Below are positions 10,765 to 23,230 of a DNA stretch of 64,000 bases, piece by piece. The number at the start of each line of letters is the position of its first letter. Position 1 is the first letter of the stretch. The stretch covers positions 3,949,206 to 4,013,205 of the forward strand of contig NW_006768765.1 in the NCBI RefSeq assembly GCF_000204055.1, in the 5' to 3' direction. Both the position numbers and the translations under genes were made by a program. The notes beneath the pieces were generated by a model. That model was not told the DNA's origin. It did not search any database and worked only from the letters and a program-made list of their open reading frames with translations. The stretch is from Melampsora larici-populina 98AG31. Its lineage: Eukaryota; Basidiomycota; Pucciniomycetes; Pucciniales; Melampsoraceae.

Positions 10765-12845
10765 TTATTTCAAATCCTCAAGGGCAGCCTGAGCCATCCG
10801 TTCAGCCTCGTTATAAGGAATCGTTGAAGCCAAAAGTTTTGCTATCATCGAAATCTTCTCACAAGCTAATTCTAGCTTGGAAAGGCCCGCGCCCTGGCTG
10901 TGGTCTTCCAAAGCCCTGCACTCCTGAGCCAATTCCCGATCCAATTTCAAAATCTCGAGCTCCTCTTGTTTCTTCTTCTTAGCAAGTCTCCTTTCTATCG
11001 CCTCTGGTGTTAAATCTTCTTCTTCAACCGGGTGTTTGTGGTTTGAATTTTAACTCCCAAAATGTGCTTCTAAGATACTAGCCATACCCAATGTCGCTCC
11101 GGCTACTTGTTCCAGCATCAATTTTTGATTTTTGTTTGCAACCTTATTGTTTTCATTCATTTCTTTGAAATCCGCTTGAGTAGGTAACGATGATTGGATT
11201 GATTTCAAGATACCCGAGCCTCCTAAGTTGCGTCTTGAGAATTCGTTCTTGGAAGGGTTGTTGGCTGGACTAAAGGTACCAGGTGGATTGGACTTTGATT
11301 GACCAAGAGATTGTGAGCTAGAAGAGCATTGGACAGAGGACGAATTAGAAGGTCTCGGCTGGACCACTTCATTGTTAATCATTAGGTTGTTGTCCTCAAG
11401 AACTCGATGTAATTCCTCGTTGCTGATATCCTTAGAAGTGTTGAGATCAATAGATTGGGATTGATTTCCCCTAGTGCATTGAGTTGATAAGGTTTCTTCA
11501 ACAGGGGGGAAAGAGCGTTGTGTTGAAGTATTGGCAATAGAATCTGAGTCGATTATACCGATTTCAGCTGCGTTCATAGGTTCGTTGCAAGGACAATCGC
11601 TCATGATTGGAAGGAGCACATCGTAGTAGGCACATTTGCTAAGTAAAATGTCTGTGTCAGACTGCAGTCAGCTACATATTCCACCTACATATGGATCATA
11701 TGTGAAAAAGTTACTCACCTTTAGTTGTTTTAGCAGTCAACTCCCTCATCTCATCCTCCAATTCTGGAGTCCATTGCTTGGTTTCCCGTAGTGCCACGAT
11801 TTCCGCCTCTGTATTCTCAATCATCATTACTCCACCACCAGTTCCTGTACGCTAGCCTTTGGCCCCATGAAATTTACATTCTAAGATATCAATCTGTATT
11901 TGAAGTAGGATGAGATTCGAAGAAGATGAAGAAATTATCATCAGTTTTTGTCAATTAAAAGAATTGATGAGAAAGAAACACAGACCTGCTGTTTAACACC
12001 AGGGCAGGTGAACCCACTGAACCCCTTTGCCGAAAGGAACTTACCACACCTTTCTGCACATTCTCTTTTTTTGGGGATGCCCATGCAATATTGTGAGTAA
12101 TTGGTTGATTCGGTATCGTAGCTCTCCATGCACATCCAATCTGAGTCATTTGGAGAATCTTGATCACCCCACGTGAAACACAACCATTCTACTATTAAAT
12201 CAAGCATAGTCTTGCCATCTTCATTTGTATCTTTCACCCACGAGATTTGCTTTTGAGAGTTGTCATTGTCTTCAACTGGTGATTTGGCGTTTGAAGTGTC
12301 TGGAACAGATGTTTTCACGGTCAAACCTTCTTCTGGTGATATCGCTCCACCTGAAGTCTCTTGAACTGATGATGGTGCGGTTGAAATGGCTTGAACTGAT
12401 GATTGAGTGGTTGAAGCTGAAGCCGAAGAAGATTTCTTACTATTCTTCTTCGAAGTACAAGTTCCAGTTCCACGAGGTTTCCTCTTTGGCTTATCGGAGG
12501 TTGGCCCCATTGGAGCAGGAGTCGATGAGACAGAAGATGTTAAATTCGGTACCAAAGGAGCAGGTGATATAGCTGGCTGAAGAGGCTGAGATCCAGGATA
12601 AGCCAAGATGACTGGAGAAGGTGAGGAGATATAGGGATTGTGGTGAGGATAGGGCGATATAAGCTGAAGAGGGGTGGCTGGACTAGTATTGTTGGTGTTT
12701 GTGCAGACCCATACAACGTCGCTCGAGGTTAAGTTGATGGGTGTTGCTGGGGGGTTTTGGGAGTTATTTGGATTTTGCGAGGTGCATTGGTTGAGTTGTT
12801 GGTTGAGTTGTTAAAGTTTGGTTGTGGAGGAGGTTGATCGGACAT
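10765..12845 (-). pseudogene. Harbinger accessory protein (Myb/SANT-like), disrupted
   Basis: The second PIF-type gene, read on the minus strand from an ATG at 12845. Recognisable parts are a Pro/Ser/Thr-rich N-terminus, the block ISWVKDTNEDGKTMLDLIVEW (a DNA-binding-domain-like start seen in rust element proteins), a Cys-rich stretch to about 11996, then an exon on about 11865-11717 containing EAEIVALRETKQWTPELEDE, and LLPIMSDCPCNEP. The C-terminus is a Lys/Glu-rich helix ending LASTIPYNEAERMAQAALEDLK. Damage: a frameshift near 12785 and an in-frame TAA at 11050-11052 (HFGS then NSNHKHPVEEED in the same frame). Such proteins normally help the transposase find its ends; that role is known for PIF elements in general and inferred here. 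Confidence 0.6.
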
Positions 12846-13064
12846 GGTTGGGGTGAGGGGAACCGGGGGTGAGGGAGGGCAGGGCAAACTCAACTCAGAA
12901 CTGGACAAGGGTCTCAGGTGGCGTCAGTGAATTTGCTGTCAAAAAAAATATATACTTTCGCCAGCCGCACATAGTTTTAAACACAACACAAAAAAGTATG
13001 TGGGAGCAAGTATGTACAGCCACATACTTGCTTTGAGTACCGTAAAAGTATACACAACTTTGAG

Positions 13065-13350
13065 TAGCCTAAATTTTCATAACACATACACAAAATCTTA
13101 AAAAAAAGGAACCATTCATTCCTCAAACCAACTATACTTGACCTATCCTTTAATCCCTTCTAATCACAATGATCTTCAAAAGACATCAAACACAATCCAA
13201 AAACTATCCTTCTTACAGTTTTCTAGTTATCTACTTCACATATACTTGCCAAACAGCCATCTTTCTCTAGTACTGTTATATATATAGAGATCATTCAAAG
13301 ATGAATGAGAATCACATCCATACTAATACCAATTTAGCCTAGCAAATATA
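13065..13350. other. Spacer between Harbinger and MULE elements
   Basis: About 285 bp of AT-rich sequence between two transposon ends, with a short TATATATAG tract. No gene seen. Confidence 0.4.
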
Positions 13351-15986
13351 TAAGGATGCCGCTGCGGGGACAACCCCCCCTTCACTCGGGGGACACCCCC
13401 CTGGCTGTATTTCTGCCTGTATGCAATCAAAAATAAAAATAAAAATCGATTTTTTGATCGAACGATCAACAACGATCAACGGTTGATCGTGATTAACTAA
13501 TAAAAAGTGTTTTGTTGTAGACCTGATGCTCAGGACCAATGGCAAAGGGTTTAAGAGCAGCAGAAGATTCTCTCAAGTGACAACAAGTCCATTAAAGGAT
13601 TTCATTGGTTTGAACTTTGTATTGCAGAATGTTGTTTAACAGCTTTACTAGTAGAAGCACCGTTCAAAGAGGGACAAGTACGCTTATTATGTGTCTCTTG
13701 ATGACATATACCACATTTCCTTTTTTTTTGAGTTGAGATAGAACTACCTACCACATACTCAAAACCCGATGGATCACGTTTAGTAGAGTTTGAAGTGGAG
13801 CCGGAAGGACGCCCTCGACTGCGAATCGGGACTGGATCACTCACGGGTGCAGTGCAGTTGTGTAATAGGTCGGTAAGGCTGTTTTCAAGTGTGAGTTGAA
13901 GATGCGGAGGGAGATGCGAGTGCTGTACTTGTAAGTTGTGAAATAATTCACTTGAGGTTGGTACATGCTGATGAGTATCAATGATGTTTGATTGTTCTAA
14001 ATGCCAGTGCGGATCAAAGTGTTCGATTTTGATTGGGTCACCTGAACCAAGTAGGTTCCGAATGAAATGGGAACAAGGTAAACCTTGGGATCCACTCAAT
14101 ACATATGTACAACAAGGCGAGTTCTCAGTCATTGGAACTGCTTTTCGATACTGTTCCAAAGTCTGAGAATTAGATGATGATGAGGTTAACTCAGGTGGTG
14201 GTTTGGAAGAGAAGAAGGATGATGTTACACACAAGAATCAATGCATGGTGCGAGATCTTACGATGGACTTGAAGCCAGAAATCGCCTCGGAGTTGAATGA
14301 GATTGTATTTGCGATCATGTCCAATTTTATAAGAGATCCAATTAACCTGTTGCTGACATGCCAGTTCGATCTTTTCATAAACACTTTGGAGGTCGCCAGT
14401 GGACACATGGATCCACTCCTTGATGTTTGCGTGTCCTCCTTCTACTCGTGAGGTGACCGTGTGACCAAAATGCTTGACATCTTTTGTCCATGCAAGTACA
14501 AACTTTTCCTTATGTACAAGCCAGATCTTTTCAAGATAACAAAAGCCTGCTGGCTTGATGTATTCTCAAAGTCCTTGAAAGCGTTCAGTGAACTCTTCGG
14601 GAGTTATAGAATTAGAAGCCTCGGTCCATTTTGCTTTGAATGTTTCCCACCCTTTGTCATTTTCTCCATCTTTGTCGCGGAAGTGTTTCTGCAGGTTTGT
14701 AGTTAAGTTGTTTTCAATGTGCCATTTACATAGTAAGTTTGAGCCATCTGGGAAAGCTTGAGCTACTCCGCGCATAAGGGCGAGTTCTCGATCAGTTACT
14801 ACAACAACATCTTTTGATAAAGACGATTTATAGGCAAGTTTGATGTGTCCCAATGCCCAAAGGTAGTCTTCTTCAGTTTCTCGGTGCATGAAACAATAAC
14901 ATAACGAGAGTGTTTGATGAGTAGATGTGACACCAACAACATGTAGAAGTGGCATTTTGAATCTGATTTAAAAGGATGTAGTCAAGATGTCAGTTCATCT
15001 GTTGCTTGATGAAGATTGAAGAGAGATGATGTTACCTATTAGTCTTGTAAGTCGAGTCCATGAGGATCACATCTGTAGCACCGTAGTTTTTAGCAGCCAA
15101 GACACAAATCTTAGGTGCAATGAAGAGACGAAGTAAATGATTATCCGAGTCTTTCTCATATGCATGGTATACACTTTCTTCTTTGAGGGTGTCGAGTAAG
15201 GCTTCAAGTGATGTCCGTCCTTGTAGAAAATCATCCCGGTCTCGATTATTCAAGTTATAAATATCGCGAGGTATGCTGAGATTAGTTGGGTCCGATGACT
15301 TTAGATTCCTCAAGATAACCTTGGGTGCTGTTCCACATTTGTTCATCTCTTTTGCTTGTTCAATCTGCTGGTCCGTCAGAGCTCGGGCCCCTGGGTATTC
15401 TGCTAAGGTGTCTGAAGGTTCATGATTATGTTCATTCATGGTGATTACAACCCTCCATTCGTACGTATTGTCGGTAATTAGATGGCGTTTGATTTCAGCT
15501 GACCACGGACACTGTAAGAGCCTGCTACATGTTGTCTGTATGTTGTTCTCTTGTGGTGTGTGCTTCCCTCCATGAGCGCATTCTAGCCATACTTTTCTAA
15601 CACATCCAGTTTTGCTTTTCTTTGAGCGCAGGCGATTCAAAAAGTAACCTTGTTGATTAGCATAGCTTTGAATAGCATCTTCGGCTTCCTTGCATGAGAA
15701 GTATGGTAGCTGATGTGGTTCAAGGCCTAACAATACTGGATCGATTGGGGTGATTTCAGACATAAAGCTTGAAGATGAAGTAAATGTGCTGTTCTTTGAA
15801 AAAGCTTGACTATTGGCTGAATATGGTTGGAGAGGTTTGTGGCATACACAGATTGAAGAACATGATGAATCTCAAATTTGGTGGATTTTATTTTTATTTT
15901 TTTATTTTTGATTGCATACAGGCAGAAATACAGCCAGGGGGGTGTCCCCCGAGTGAAGGGGGGGTGTCCCCGCAGCGGCATCCTTA
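13351..15986. mobile_element. MULE DNA transposon with ~90-bp GC-rich TIRs
   Basis: The terminal inverted repeats begin TAAGGATGCCGCTGCGGGGA at 13351 and are mirrored at 15986. They run about 90 bp through a C-rich tract, GGCTGTATTTCTGCCTGTATGC and an AAAATAAAAAT tail, with one small indel difference. A FAR1/MULE-type transposase with a zinc knuckle fills the interior on the minus strand. No target-site duplication is visible. The gene has a stop and a frameshift, so this copy is inactive although its ends are still near identical. Confidence 0.85.
13602..15763 (-). pseudogene. MULE transposase with zinc knuckle, disrupted
   Basis: Exon 1 is 15763..15036 and exon 2 starts at 14962 (TYKTNR-FKMPLLHVVG across the intron). 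The N-terminal FAR1-like domain has FSCKEAEDAIQSYANQQGYF and a WRVVITMNEHNHEP motif. The MULE DDE residues are at ILMDSTYKTNR, VVVTDRELALMRG and SRVEGGHANIKEW. The C-terminus has GLPCSHFIRN and a CX2CX4HX4C knuckle (CGICHQETHNKRTC). Disruptions: TGA at 14566-14568 between RFQGL and EYIKPAGF, consistent with CGA-to-TGA, and a frame change around 14200-14235 between KISHHALILVCN and the last part, which could be a frameshift or an intron I cannot place. Confidence 0.85.
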
Positions 15987-16092
15987 AAAAAAAATTAAAA
16001 AAACCATTCGATTCGATTCGATTTCTGACTTGAACCACTTTTTCATCAACTTCTCTATCACCATCACCAAGAACACCATCAAAATCAAAATC

Positions 16093-16275
16093 ATGTCAAG
16101 AACACAATCCACTCCACCTATCAATCAATACTATACCATTCAAAAATCAGAAACCAATCGTAAAGGTCCTCACTTTATAACATGTTTAAGTTCAGATGGA
16201 AATTCAAGTAAATTAAGAGATATCGGATCAGTAATCGATACAACTGGTGCTAAATGTACTTGGCATGCAGATGAT
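16093..16275 (+). CDS. Unrecognised small gene, cut by assembly gap (partial)
   Basis: ATG in good context (AAAATCATGTC) starts an open frame MSRTQSTPPINQYYTIQKSE that runs 61 codons into the N gap, ending ...GAKCTWHADD. It begins only about 107 bp from the end of the neighbouring MULE, so its upstream control region may be partly transposon. I do not recognise the product. Beyond the gap the sequence belongs to a gene on the other strand, so most of this gene is missing from the assembly. Confidence 0.4.
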
Positions 16276-16375
16276 NNNNNNNNNNNNNNNNNNNNNNNNN
16301 NNNNNNNNNNNNNNNNNNNNNNNNNNNNNNNNNNNNNNNNNNNNNNNNNNNNNNNNNNNNNNNNNNNNNNNNNNN
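16276..16375. other. Assembly gap (100 N)
   Basis: Exactly 100 N, a conventional placeholder for a gap of unknown size. It truncates the plus-strand frame on its left and the 3' end of the coiled-coil gene on its right, so real missing sequence may be much longer. Confidence 0.99.
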
Positions 16376-19300
16376 CTACAAGCCGGTGACACCGATCTCT
16401 TATCCCTACTCCCATCACCCAATCCAAAACTCTTAACCGTTCCTTCATTACTATCTAAATCTTCATCATGATCTTCATACCTTCCTCTTGGTTGATATGC
16501 TTGTTGATAGTGTTGTTGAAGTTGTTTTTGTTTTGGTTGGTTTTTAGGTGCATGAATCGAATTGGAAAGTGGTACGTTAGATTTAACGAAATCGTATGAT
16601 TGTAAAGGTGGTGTAGGATAAAACTTCTTGGGTGTTTCTTGTAGATTCCTATAACTTGAATCTCCTTCAAATCTAATCAAATTCTCTTTCTCTTTCTCTT
16701 TCTCCAATCTCTCCTTCTCTAATTTCTCCTTCTCCAATCTTTCCTCTAGTCTTTCCTTCTCCAATCTCTCCCTCTCCAACTTCTCTTTCTCCAATCTCTC
16801 CTTCTCCAATCTCTCCCTCTCCAAAACCTCCTTCTCCAACCCCTCCTTCTCCAACCTAACCACCCCAAGCTCTTCTTCTAAGCTCTGATTCTTAACATAA
16901 ACCTCCGAAAGCTCTTTGCCCACACTCTCATACATCTTCTCTAACCCTTCTTTAACCTCTCCAATCTCTCGTACCAATTCCACATTCTCTTCTTCAATCC
17001 TTGCCTTCTCTTCTTCCATCCTTCTATAATCTGATTCGATGGCTTTCATCCTTTCATTCTCTCCTTTCATTCGTGTCATCTCATTTCTCAAACTTTCGAC
17101 TTCTTTGGATTTTCTTTCTGATTCGTATAACCTTTGATTTACTGTCGCTAATGATTGTTGTTTAGCCGCACTCATCTCTCTTAACCCAGAGATTTGTTCA
17201 TCCTATGCAAAAAAAAAATAAAAGATTCCTCCAAATCAGTCTTGTTTCTAAAACACAAGAAAAATTCAAACCACTCACAAGTTTATGAATCCTTCCTTCC
17301 AAACTCCTAAGCTCACCCTCAACCAAAGCTTTTCCCTCTACAGCTTCTCTAATCTCTCTACCCATCTCTTGATATCTTTTACCAAACTCAATCTCTTGAT
17401 TCCTAATCTCTTTCCTTAATTCATCTTCTTTAGTTTGATACCTAATCAAATCCAGATTTCGTACTTCTTGTAATCTTTCATATCCATTCTGACTTAATTC
17501 TAATCCTCTCTCATTCGATTTATTATTCGATTCAATCATTCGATTCTTGACCTTTAATTCGGCTATCTCTTCAGTTTGTAAAATCCGTTTGGTTTCCCAT
17601 TCCCTTTATCAAAATTAAATCCTATCTCAGTTCAAAGAAACACTTATAAAAACAAAAAAAAGATCGCTTACCTTCCCTTAACTTCAAATCCTTCACATCG
17701 ACTCTCAAGCCTTGCAACCAACTCCTTCAACCGATCTCTTTCCCTCTCAACCGACTCTTTCTCAACCCCTTGAACCCTCCTGGATCCTTCCATCTCCTCT
17801 TTCTCCTTTCTAAACCTTTCAATCTCCAGCTCATCCATCCTTTTCTTCTTCCTCAACTCTTCCAACTCTCTTTCAACTTTCGATTTCTCTTCCATAATCT
17901 TTTCCTTTTCCACTGCTCTTTCAGATCTTACTCTACCATGATCAGCTCTAGCCTTCAATAAGCCTAATTCTAATTCGTTCTTCACATTCCTAAGTTCTTG
18001 TATCTCATTCTCTTTACTTTCTAATACTTCTCTTCTAATCTCACTCTTAATCAATTCACTAATCTCATTCATCGTACTTCCAATCTGTTGACTAATATCT
18101 TGATAAAAATTCAACGATTTCAAATCTAATTGTGTAATCAATTCAATCATCTCTTCTCCTACTTTCAAACTCTCTCTATGTTCATCTTCATCTATCCTTT
18201 TTTCTTTGATCTTTTCATTCTCAACTCTTAATTCTCCAATCAATCGTTTCATCAAGTCTTCTAAACTAGGTTTCAATTCTTGAACAATCAATCCAGCCGT
18301 TTCAGACTTATCAGACGTTAAATCAATCAATTGATAAATCTGTGGTTTCACCGCCTCTGATAATTTCTTCATCATCATCTCAATCTCTTCTTCACCATTC
18401 TTAAGGTCTCGTATCGATCTAAGAATGATTTCTAGATCCTTTCCTTTCTCTTTCCTTTGACTTTCTTCTATTACCATCTCCATTCGTTTATGCATCTCTT
18501 CTAATAACGCATCTCGTTTCAATGAATCAAAATCAACCTTTAAGGTATGTAATCCACTTAAGTCTTGTCTTAATTCTTTAAACTTTTTATTTAATAATTT
18601 ATTTAAATAAGTCGTGGATGATCTCATACTTAGATTTGCTTCTTCTACTTCATCATCTTCTGATGATCCACTTTGCATTTCTTCATCTTCTTCTTCTTCA
18701 TCCTCCTGAACAAAAATCATAATCAAAAGAATATAAATCAAAAACTCAAATCAAATCAAAAGATCAATAGAAAAATATCAAACTTACCTCCGCATCATCA
18801 TCATCATCTAGATGTACCCGATTGCTAATTCGTATAGTACTCACCCCAGCCGGATCCAAAAAGCCCATCTCTTCAATCCCACCAGACTTCTCTTCAACCA
18901 CAATCTTAGGTCCCACATTGATTTTCTCAATCCTTGTAATTTGACTAGGAGGAGCAGGCCTACAATTTTCATGATCAAGATCATGGGACAAGAACTTGGG
19001 AATCTCACCTCTCTTCTTCGAAGCACTACTACTGATCTTCACAATCTCTTCATTACCAATCTGAGCCTTTACATTGGGTTGATTTCCAATTTGATTCCAT
19101 TCGATTTGTTGTTGTTTTAATTGGTTTAACGAGATCATCGAATCTTTAGACGAAAGGTTTTGAGTAGGAATCAATTCGAATGATCTAGCTTGGTTTAAGA
19201 CTCTAGAAGGTGAAGGTGAAGATGATCTAGAATGATGATCGATTGAAGAAGTCGAATCATCATCAAACGAAGAAGAAGGTCTAAGTCTAGGTACCTTGGG

Positions 19301-22300
19301 TGTCATAGGTTGATCTCTCATGATAGGTAACAATCGATCACGTATGAGCGGACTATTAGGGATCATAATCGATCCTAAATCATGTGGTAATGTCTTCTGA
19401 TGTTCATAGTTGGGATCTTCTCGTATCAAATCAGATGTGAGACCAGAACTAGATCCTCCTAGACGTTCAGGTAATTCAGGTAACGAAAAGGGTGGTGGAA
19501 GTGAAACAGATTGTCGTAGAGGTGGTAAATGTTCTAATCGGTTAGGAATCAAATTAGCCAAAGGGAAGAAATCGAATTCGTCATGTGCTCAGTTGAAGTT
19601 GATCCATTTGCATTCTGTTTATAAGGAAACTTGAAGGTCTTCATATTATCCTTTCCAGGTCGCTCAAATGAAACTTCTTCTTCAATCGGTAATGGTGGTG
19701 GTGGTGGTGGTGGTGGGGTTAACGAATAAGATTTCTCCTTGACTTTTTCATCTGATTGATAAAGTGGATCGGTACTAGAAGAAGAAAAGAATTTACGAAA
19801 AGTAGATGAACCTGAAAAGGATGGGATCAAGGGACCTTCTTCTTCAATCCAAACTTCTTGTTGTGTTTTTTGTCGTTTGATACCTCTTCCAGGTGATCCG
19901 ATCAATTGATGTTCATCATCTTCAATCACTTGTTTTGATAATGATCCGATATGTGGAATCATAGAAGAGAAATTAAAGTTTGGTGTGAATTCAGCTGCGA
20001 ATGCGTTTAGATTAGGTTTAGAGACTTCTTCATCTGCTGTGATGGTTGATCTGGTAGCTTCCAAGTTTGTTGTATAGAGATGATGGTCTTCATTCTGGAT
20101 TAATTCATGATCTTCATCACTAGGATTTGAAATAATATCATCTTCATCTTCCACTCCATTGATCCAATTATGAGGTATCCCATCCCCACCCGTCATCGAA
20201 CTTCTACCACTCACACTGAAAGAATTAATGCCAAACGTATGAGATCGAGTGGTACGATGGTTCGGTAAAGATGCTGAAGAAGGCTTTCGATCGGCTCTTG
20301 GTACTTCTAGTTCATCTTCATCACTAGGATTAGTATATTCACTCCTTTGATCCTGACTGATTTGTATACCGGTAGGTAAAGAAGAAGATTGACTAGAATG
20401 ATCAAGTTGATGAAGTTGAGTAGAGAACCTTCGATCTTTTAACTTGGCCAATGGAATATCATCTTCTTCTTCACCAGCACTCGATCTTGCTTTCATCACT
20501 ACTGTTCTTGGATCTGATATGATCGGTTTAAATGAGATTCGTCTCAAGGCTTGAGACGAGATAGATGATCTCATCAAATGATTATGTTCATTCATCACTT
20601 CTTCTTCAACCGAATCTGGACCTGAATAATAATCTTCCGTCACTTCATTTCTCATCATCGATTCTCCTTCTTCTTCTTCTTCTTCTTGATCATCTTCGAC
20701 TTCAGAATCCGTCAAGACTTGTGCTTGAATGGAATCAGCTTCACTATCCGTCACAATCTCTTCTTGATCTTCTGATGGTCTCTTTGGATCTTCTGTTTCT
20801 GCTTCTACTTCTTCTTCTTCTTCACCTACAATCATTAACGTAGGACTTAGAAGCATTCTATGAGGGCTAACCGAGCCTCTAGGACGAATGGAGATCGGAA
20901 CTGGAACAGGAGCCGGTGCCCAAGTAGGTTGAAACTCAGGAGCAGTAGGAAGCAAAGTACCAGTAGGTTTGAAGACAGGCGCAGTAGGTTTCAATCCCGG
21001 AGGAGGAGGAGGAGGAAGAGGGCCAATCGGTTCACCGGGTGTAGAAGGAGGACCAAAGGTAGGAGAACGATTAGAAGCAAGATATTGATTAGGAGTTCCA
21101 CCAGGTAAAGCAATTGACATGGTAGAACTATGACCCCTAGGAGCCATCATCGGAGCCGTGAAACTCATCAAAGGTTTAGAAATCGGTGAGAGAGGTGAAG
21201 AAGGTAAAGCAAAAGGATAGATGCCAGGGATGGTAGGGATCTGAAGGGTCGATTCTGGATGATCGGATAGATAGGCTTCTAGACGAAGTCGTAAGTCTAA
21301 GTGAACCAACTAGATAGTAATGAGGGGAATTGTGGAGAAGAAAGAACAGGTTAATCAAGATTCTTGAAAATGAGTCAGTAGTATATGTGTAAGAAAAGTT
21401 TAGTTAGTTGTCAAGATTAGATGAAACAAGTGGAGAAATCAGTCTTGAAATGAAAGTCAAGAGATTGATAAAGATCCAATTAACTAGACTCGATTTCTTG
21501 TACTATCTTTTAAAGTGGATAAAAGAAAGAAAGAAAGTTGAAAAAAACCCAATCAATTTAAAATCACTTACATTCTCATCTTGTTGGATTGAATGATAAC
21601 CTAATTCATTTAATTTCTCATCCAAGATCTCAGCCCGATAATCATCCCAAACTTCTTTACCAGGTAAATACCTTTTTTCCAGAAAAAAAACACGCAATAA
21701 GATAAGTATCAAAAGAAAGAAGGAGATTGAAGATATGATAGTTTGAACTTACACATCAATCGAATCAGGTAACCGGTTACCTAATCTTTCAGGCCATTCG
21801 TCTTTAGAAGTAGAATGAAGTAAAAGCAGATCAGATGGGTTAGATGGACCAAGTTGAGCGGGATTCGTAGAGATCGGTAAACGTTTCCATTTCGATCGGA
21901 TCCTACTTTCGTCTAAAGATAACTCATGATCAGGTGTAAACTCTAGTGGTAATCTGATCTTGAGTTTCTTTCTGGTTCCATTACTGATGATACTTAATGG
22001 AGTGATAAGTTGTGGTGTGGTAAGGTTCGAAAGATTGGATGGTGGTGTGGTAAGGTTCAAAAGATTGGATGGTGGTGTGCTAGGTCTTTTCGGTTCTGGT
22101 TTTGAGTATTGATTAAATGGACTTTGATGGTTATGGTTCGGATGATGAAGTGATGAGGATGGTTGGGTTTGGTAAGATGAATGGTTTGAAGATGTAGGAG
22201 ATCTTGGTTGGTTGAGGGATGGAGAAGAGAGTAGTTGTTGATGTTTGTGTTGTTGTAGATAAGCAGAGAAAGTAGGAGGTAATGGAGATTGTAATGGGAT

Positions 22301-22687
22301 TGAAGGTGGATTGATTAAGAATGGATTGTTTAGATGGTTTAGATGGTTTGGATGATGGTGATTTAGATGATGATGATGGTTTGGATGTAATGAGTTTGAA
22401 TGATGATTTCGATTGAATTGAAAGTTATGAGATGGTGATGGTGGTACTGGTTGATGATGAAGTTGTTGAAATTGAAATTGATGTAATGGTGTTTGATGTT
22501 GTTGATGATGAATTGGAATTTGAAAGTGTGGTTGTGGTTGTGGTTGAAAGTGTTGATGATGGTGTTGTTGTTGTTGATGATGATGATTCATTTTGATTGA
22601 ATGATTTGATGAGATTGATGTTCTGTTAAGTTGATGATGATATCCTTGTTGTTGTTGTTGTTGTTGTTGTTGGTTTGATTGATACAT
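16376..22687 (-). CDS. Large coiled-coil protein, function unknown (3' partial)
   Basis: At least about 1900 residues. Exons: 22687..21753, 21671..21572, 21309.. to about 19590, about 19590..18788, 18705..17672, 17603..17279, 17202..16376 (gap). The N-terminus is Gln/His/Pro-rich with long Q and HHQ runs, then a conserved-looking block (WPERLGNRLPDSIDV-YLPGKEVWDDY, ELGYHSIQQDEN-LVHLDLRLRLEAYL). The middle is Pro-rich then acidic (EEEEEE and DDDD runs). From about residue 1190 it is long coiled coil, including an ERLEKEKLE-type repeat at 16690-16830. One frame change near 19570-19600 (between GSTSTEH and DEFDFFPLANL) has no good splice pair and may be a sequencing error or a real frameshift. 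Architecture suggests a structural or scaffold protein; I do not recognise the family. Confidence 0.7.
16684..16835 (-). repeat. ERLEKE/KLEKE coding minisatellite
   Basis: Within the coiled-coil gene, repeated CTCTTTCTCCAATCTCTCC-like units (18-bp multiples) encode alternating EKERLE/EKEKLE/ERERLE hexads. This makes a highly charged continuous helix and is likely to vary in copy number between strains. Confidence 0.8.
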
Positions 22688-22689
22688 TT

Positions 22690-23230
22690 TTGTTTGAAGA
22701 AGAAACTCAAAAGAAGATTACAAATCCTTCAATCGATCAAACTTGGATTCACTCACTTCATTTCAGATTTGGATTTGGATTTGGATTTGGATTTGGATTT
22801 GATTTGATTTGATTTGATTTGATTTCTCGATCAGACTCTTCCAAGTTCCACTTTGATTAAAAATTTAAAAATTTAAATTCACTGACCTTAAACAAATACT
22901 TAATTCTACTCTTAGCTACTAGTTCTCATTCCTATGACCAATCATTCAGACTCTACTTCTTCATCAAAATTAAATCCAATGATCAAAATGATGAACACGT
23001 TCAAAAAGCTATTCTCTACACGTGATGAACTATCAATGATGACTGAGTAGTCCAAAACAGTTACCCAACCATGAAGTCATCTGCACTCACCAATTCAACT
23101 CAAAACCTTAATCTCAGATCTGATCTTGAAATCGTAGTACATTCATCGAATCTTCTCAATCTCTTGAAAATCCTTATACAAAAAGAAAAAAAAAATCAAA
23201 CTTCAAATCTTTGTAAAAACCTCTCCCAAA
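22690..23230. other. Upstream region of coiled-coil gene with GGATTT microsatellite
   Basis: The likely promoter of the minus-strand gene. It contains a (GGATTT)n run followed by (GATTT)n at about 22765-22825. No gene is seen to the left end of the next transposable element. Confidence 0.5.

Larger units (their letters stand above)
7941..13064. mobile_element. PIF/Harbinger-type DNA transposon, decayed
   Basis: A roughly 5.1-kb element holding a HARBI1-like DDE transposase (plus strand) and a convergent Myb/SANT-like accessory gene (minus strand), the usual two-gene PIF/Harbinger plan. The ends are inverted: CTCAAAGTTGTGTATA at 7941 matches the reverse complement ending at 13064. A second, inner inverted block TACTCAAAGCAAGTATGTGG with CTGTACATACTT sits at about 8073-8122 and 12993-13040. 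TA flanks both outer ends (7939-7940 and 13065-13066); a classical TWA target duplication is not clear. Both genes carry in-frame stops, so the element is probably not autonomous now. Confidence 0.75.

Noticed and set aside
20565..20843. Leu-rich plus-strand frame in the coiled-coil gene
   Set aside because: Antisense shadow of the acidic GAA/GAT-rich coding region; runs of L come from complemented Glu codons.
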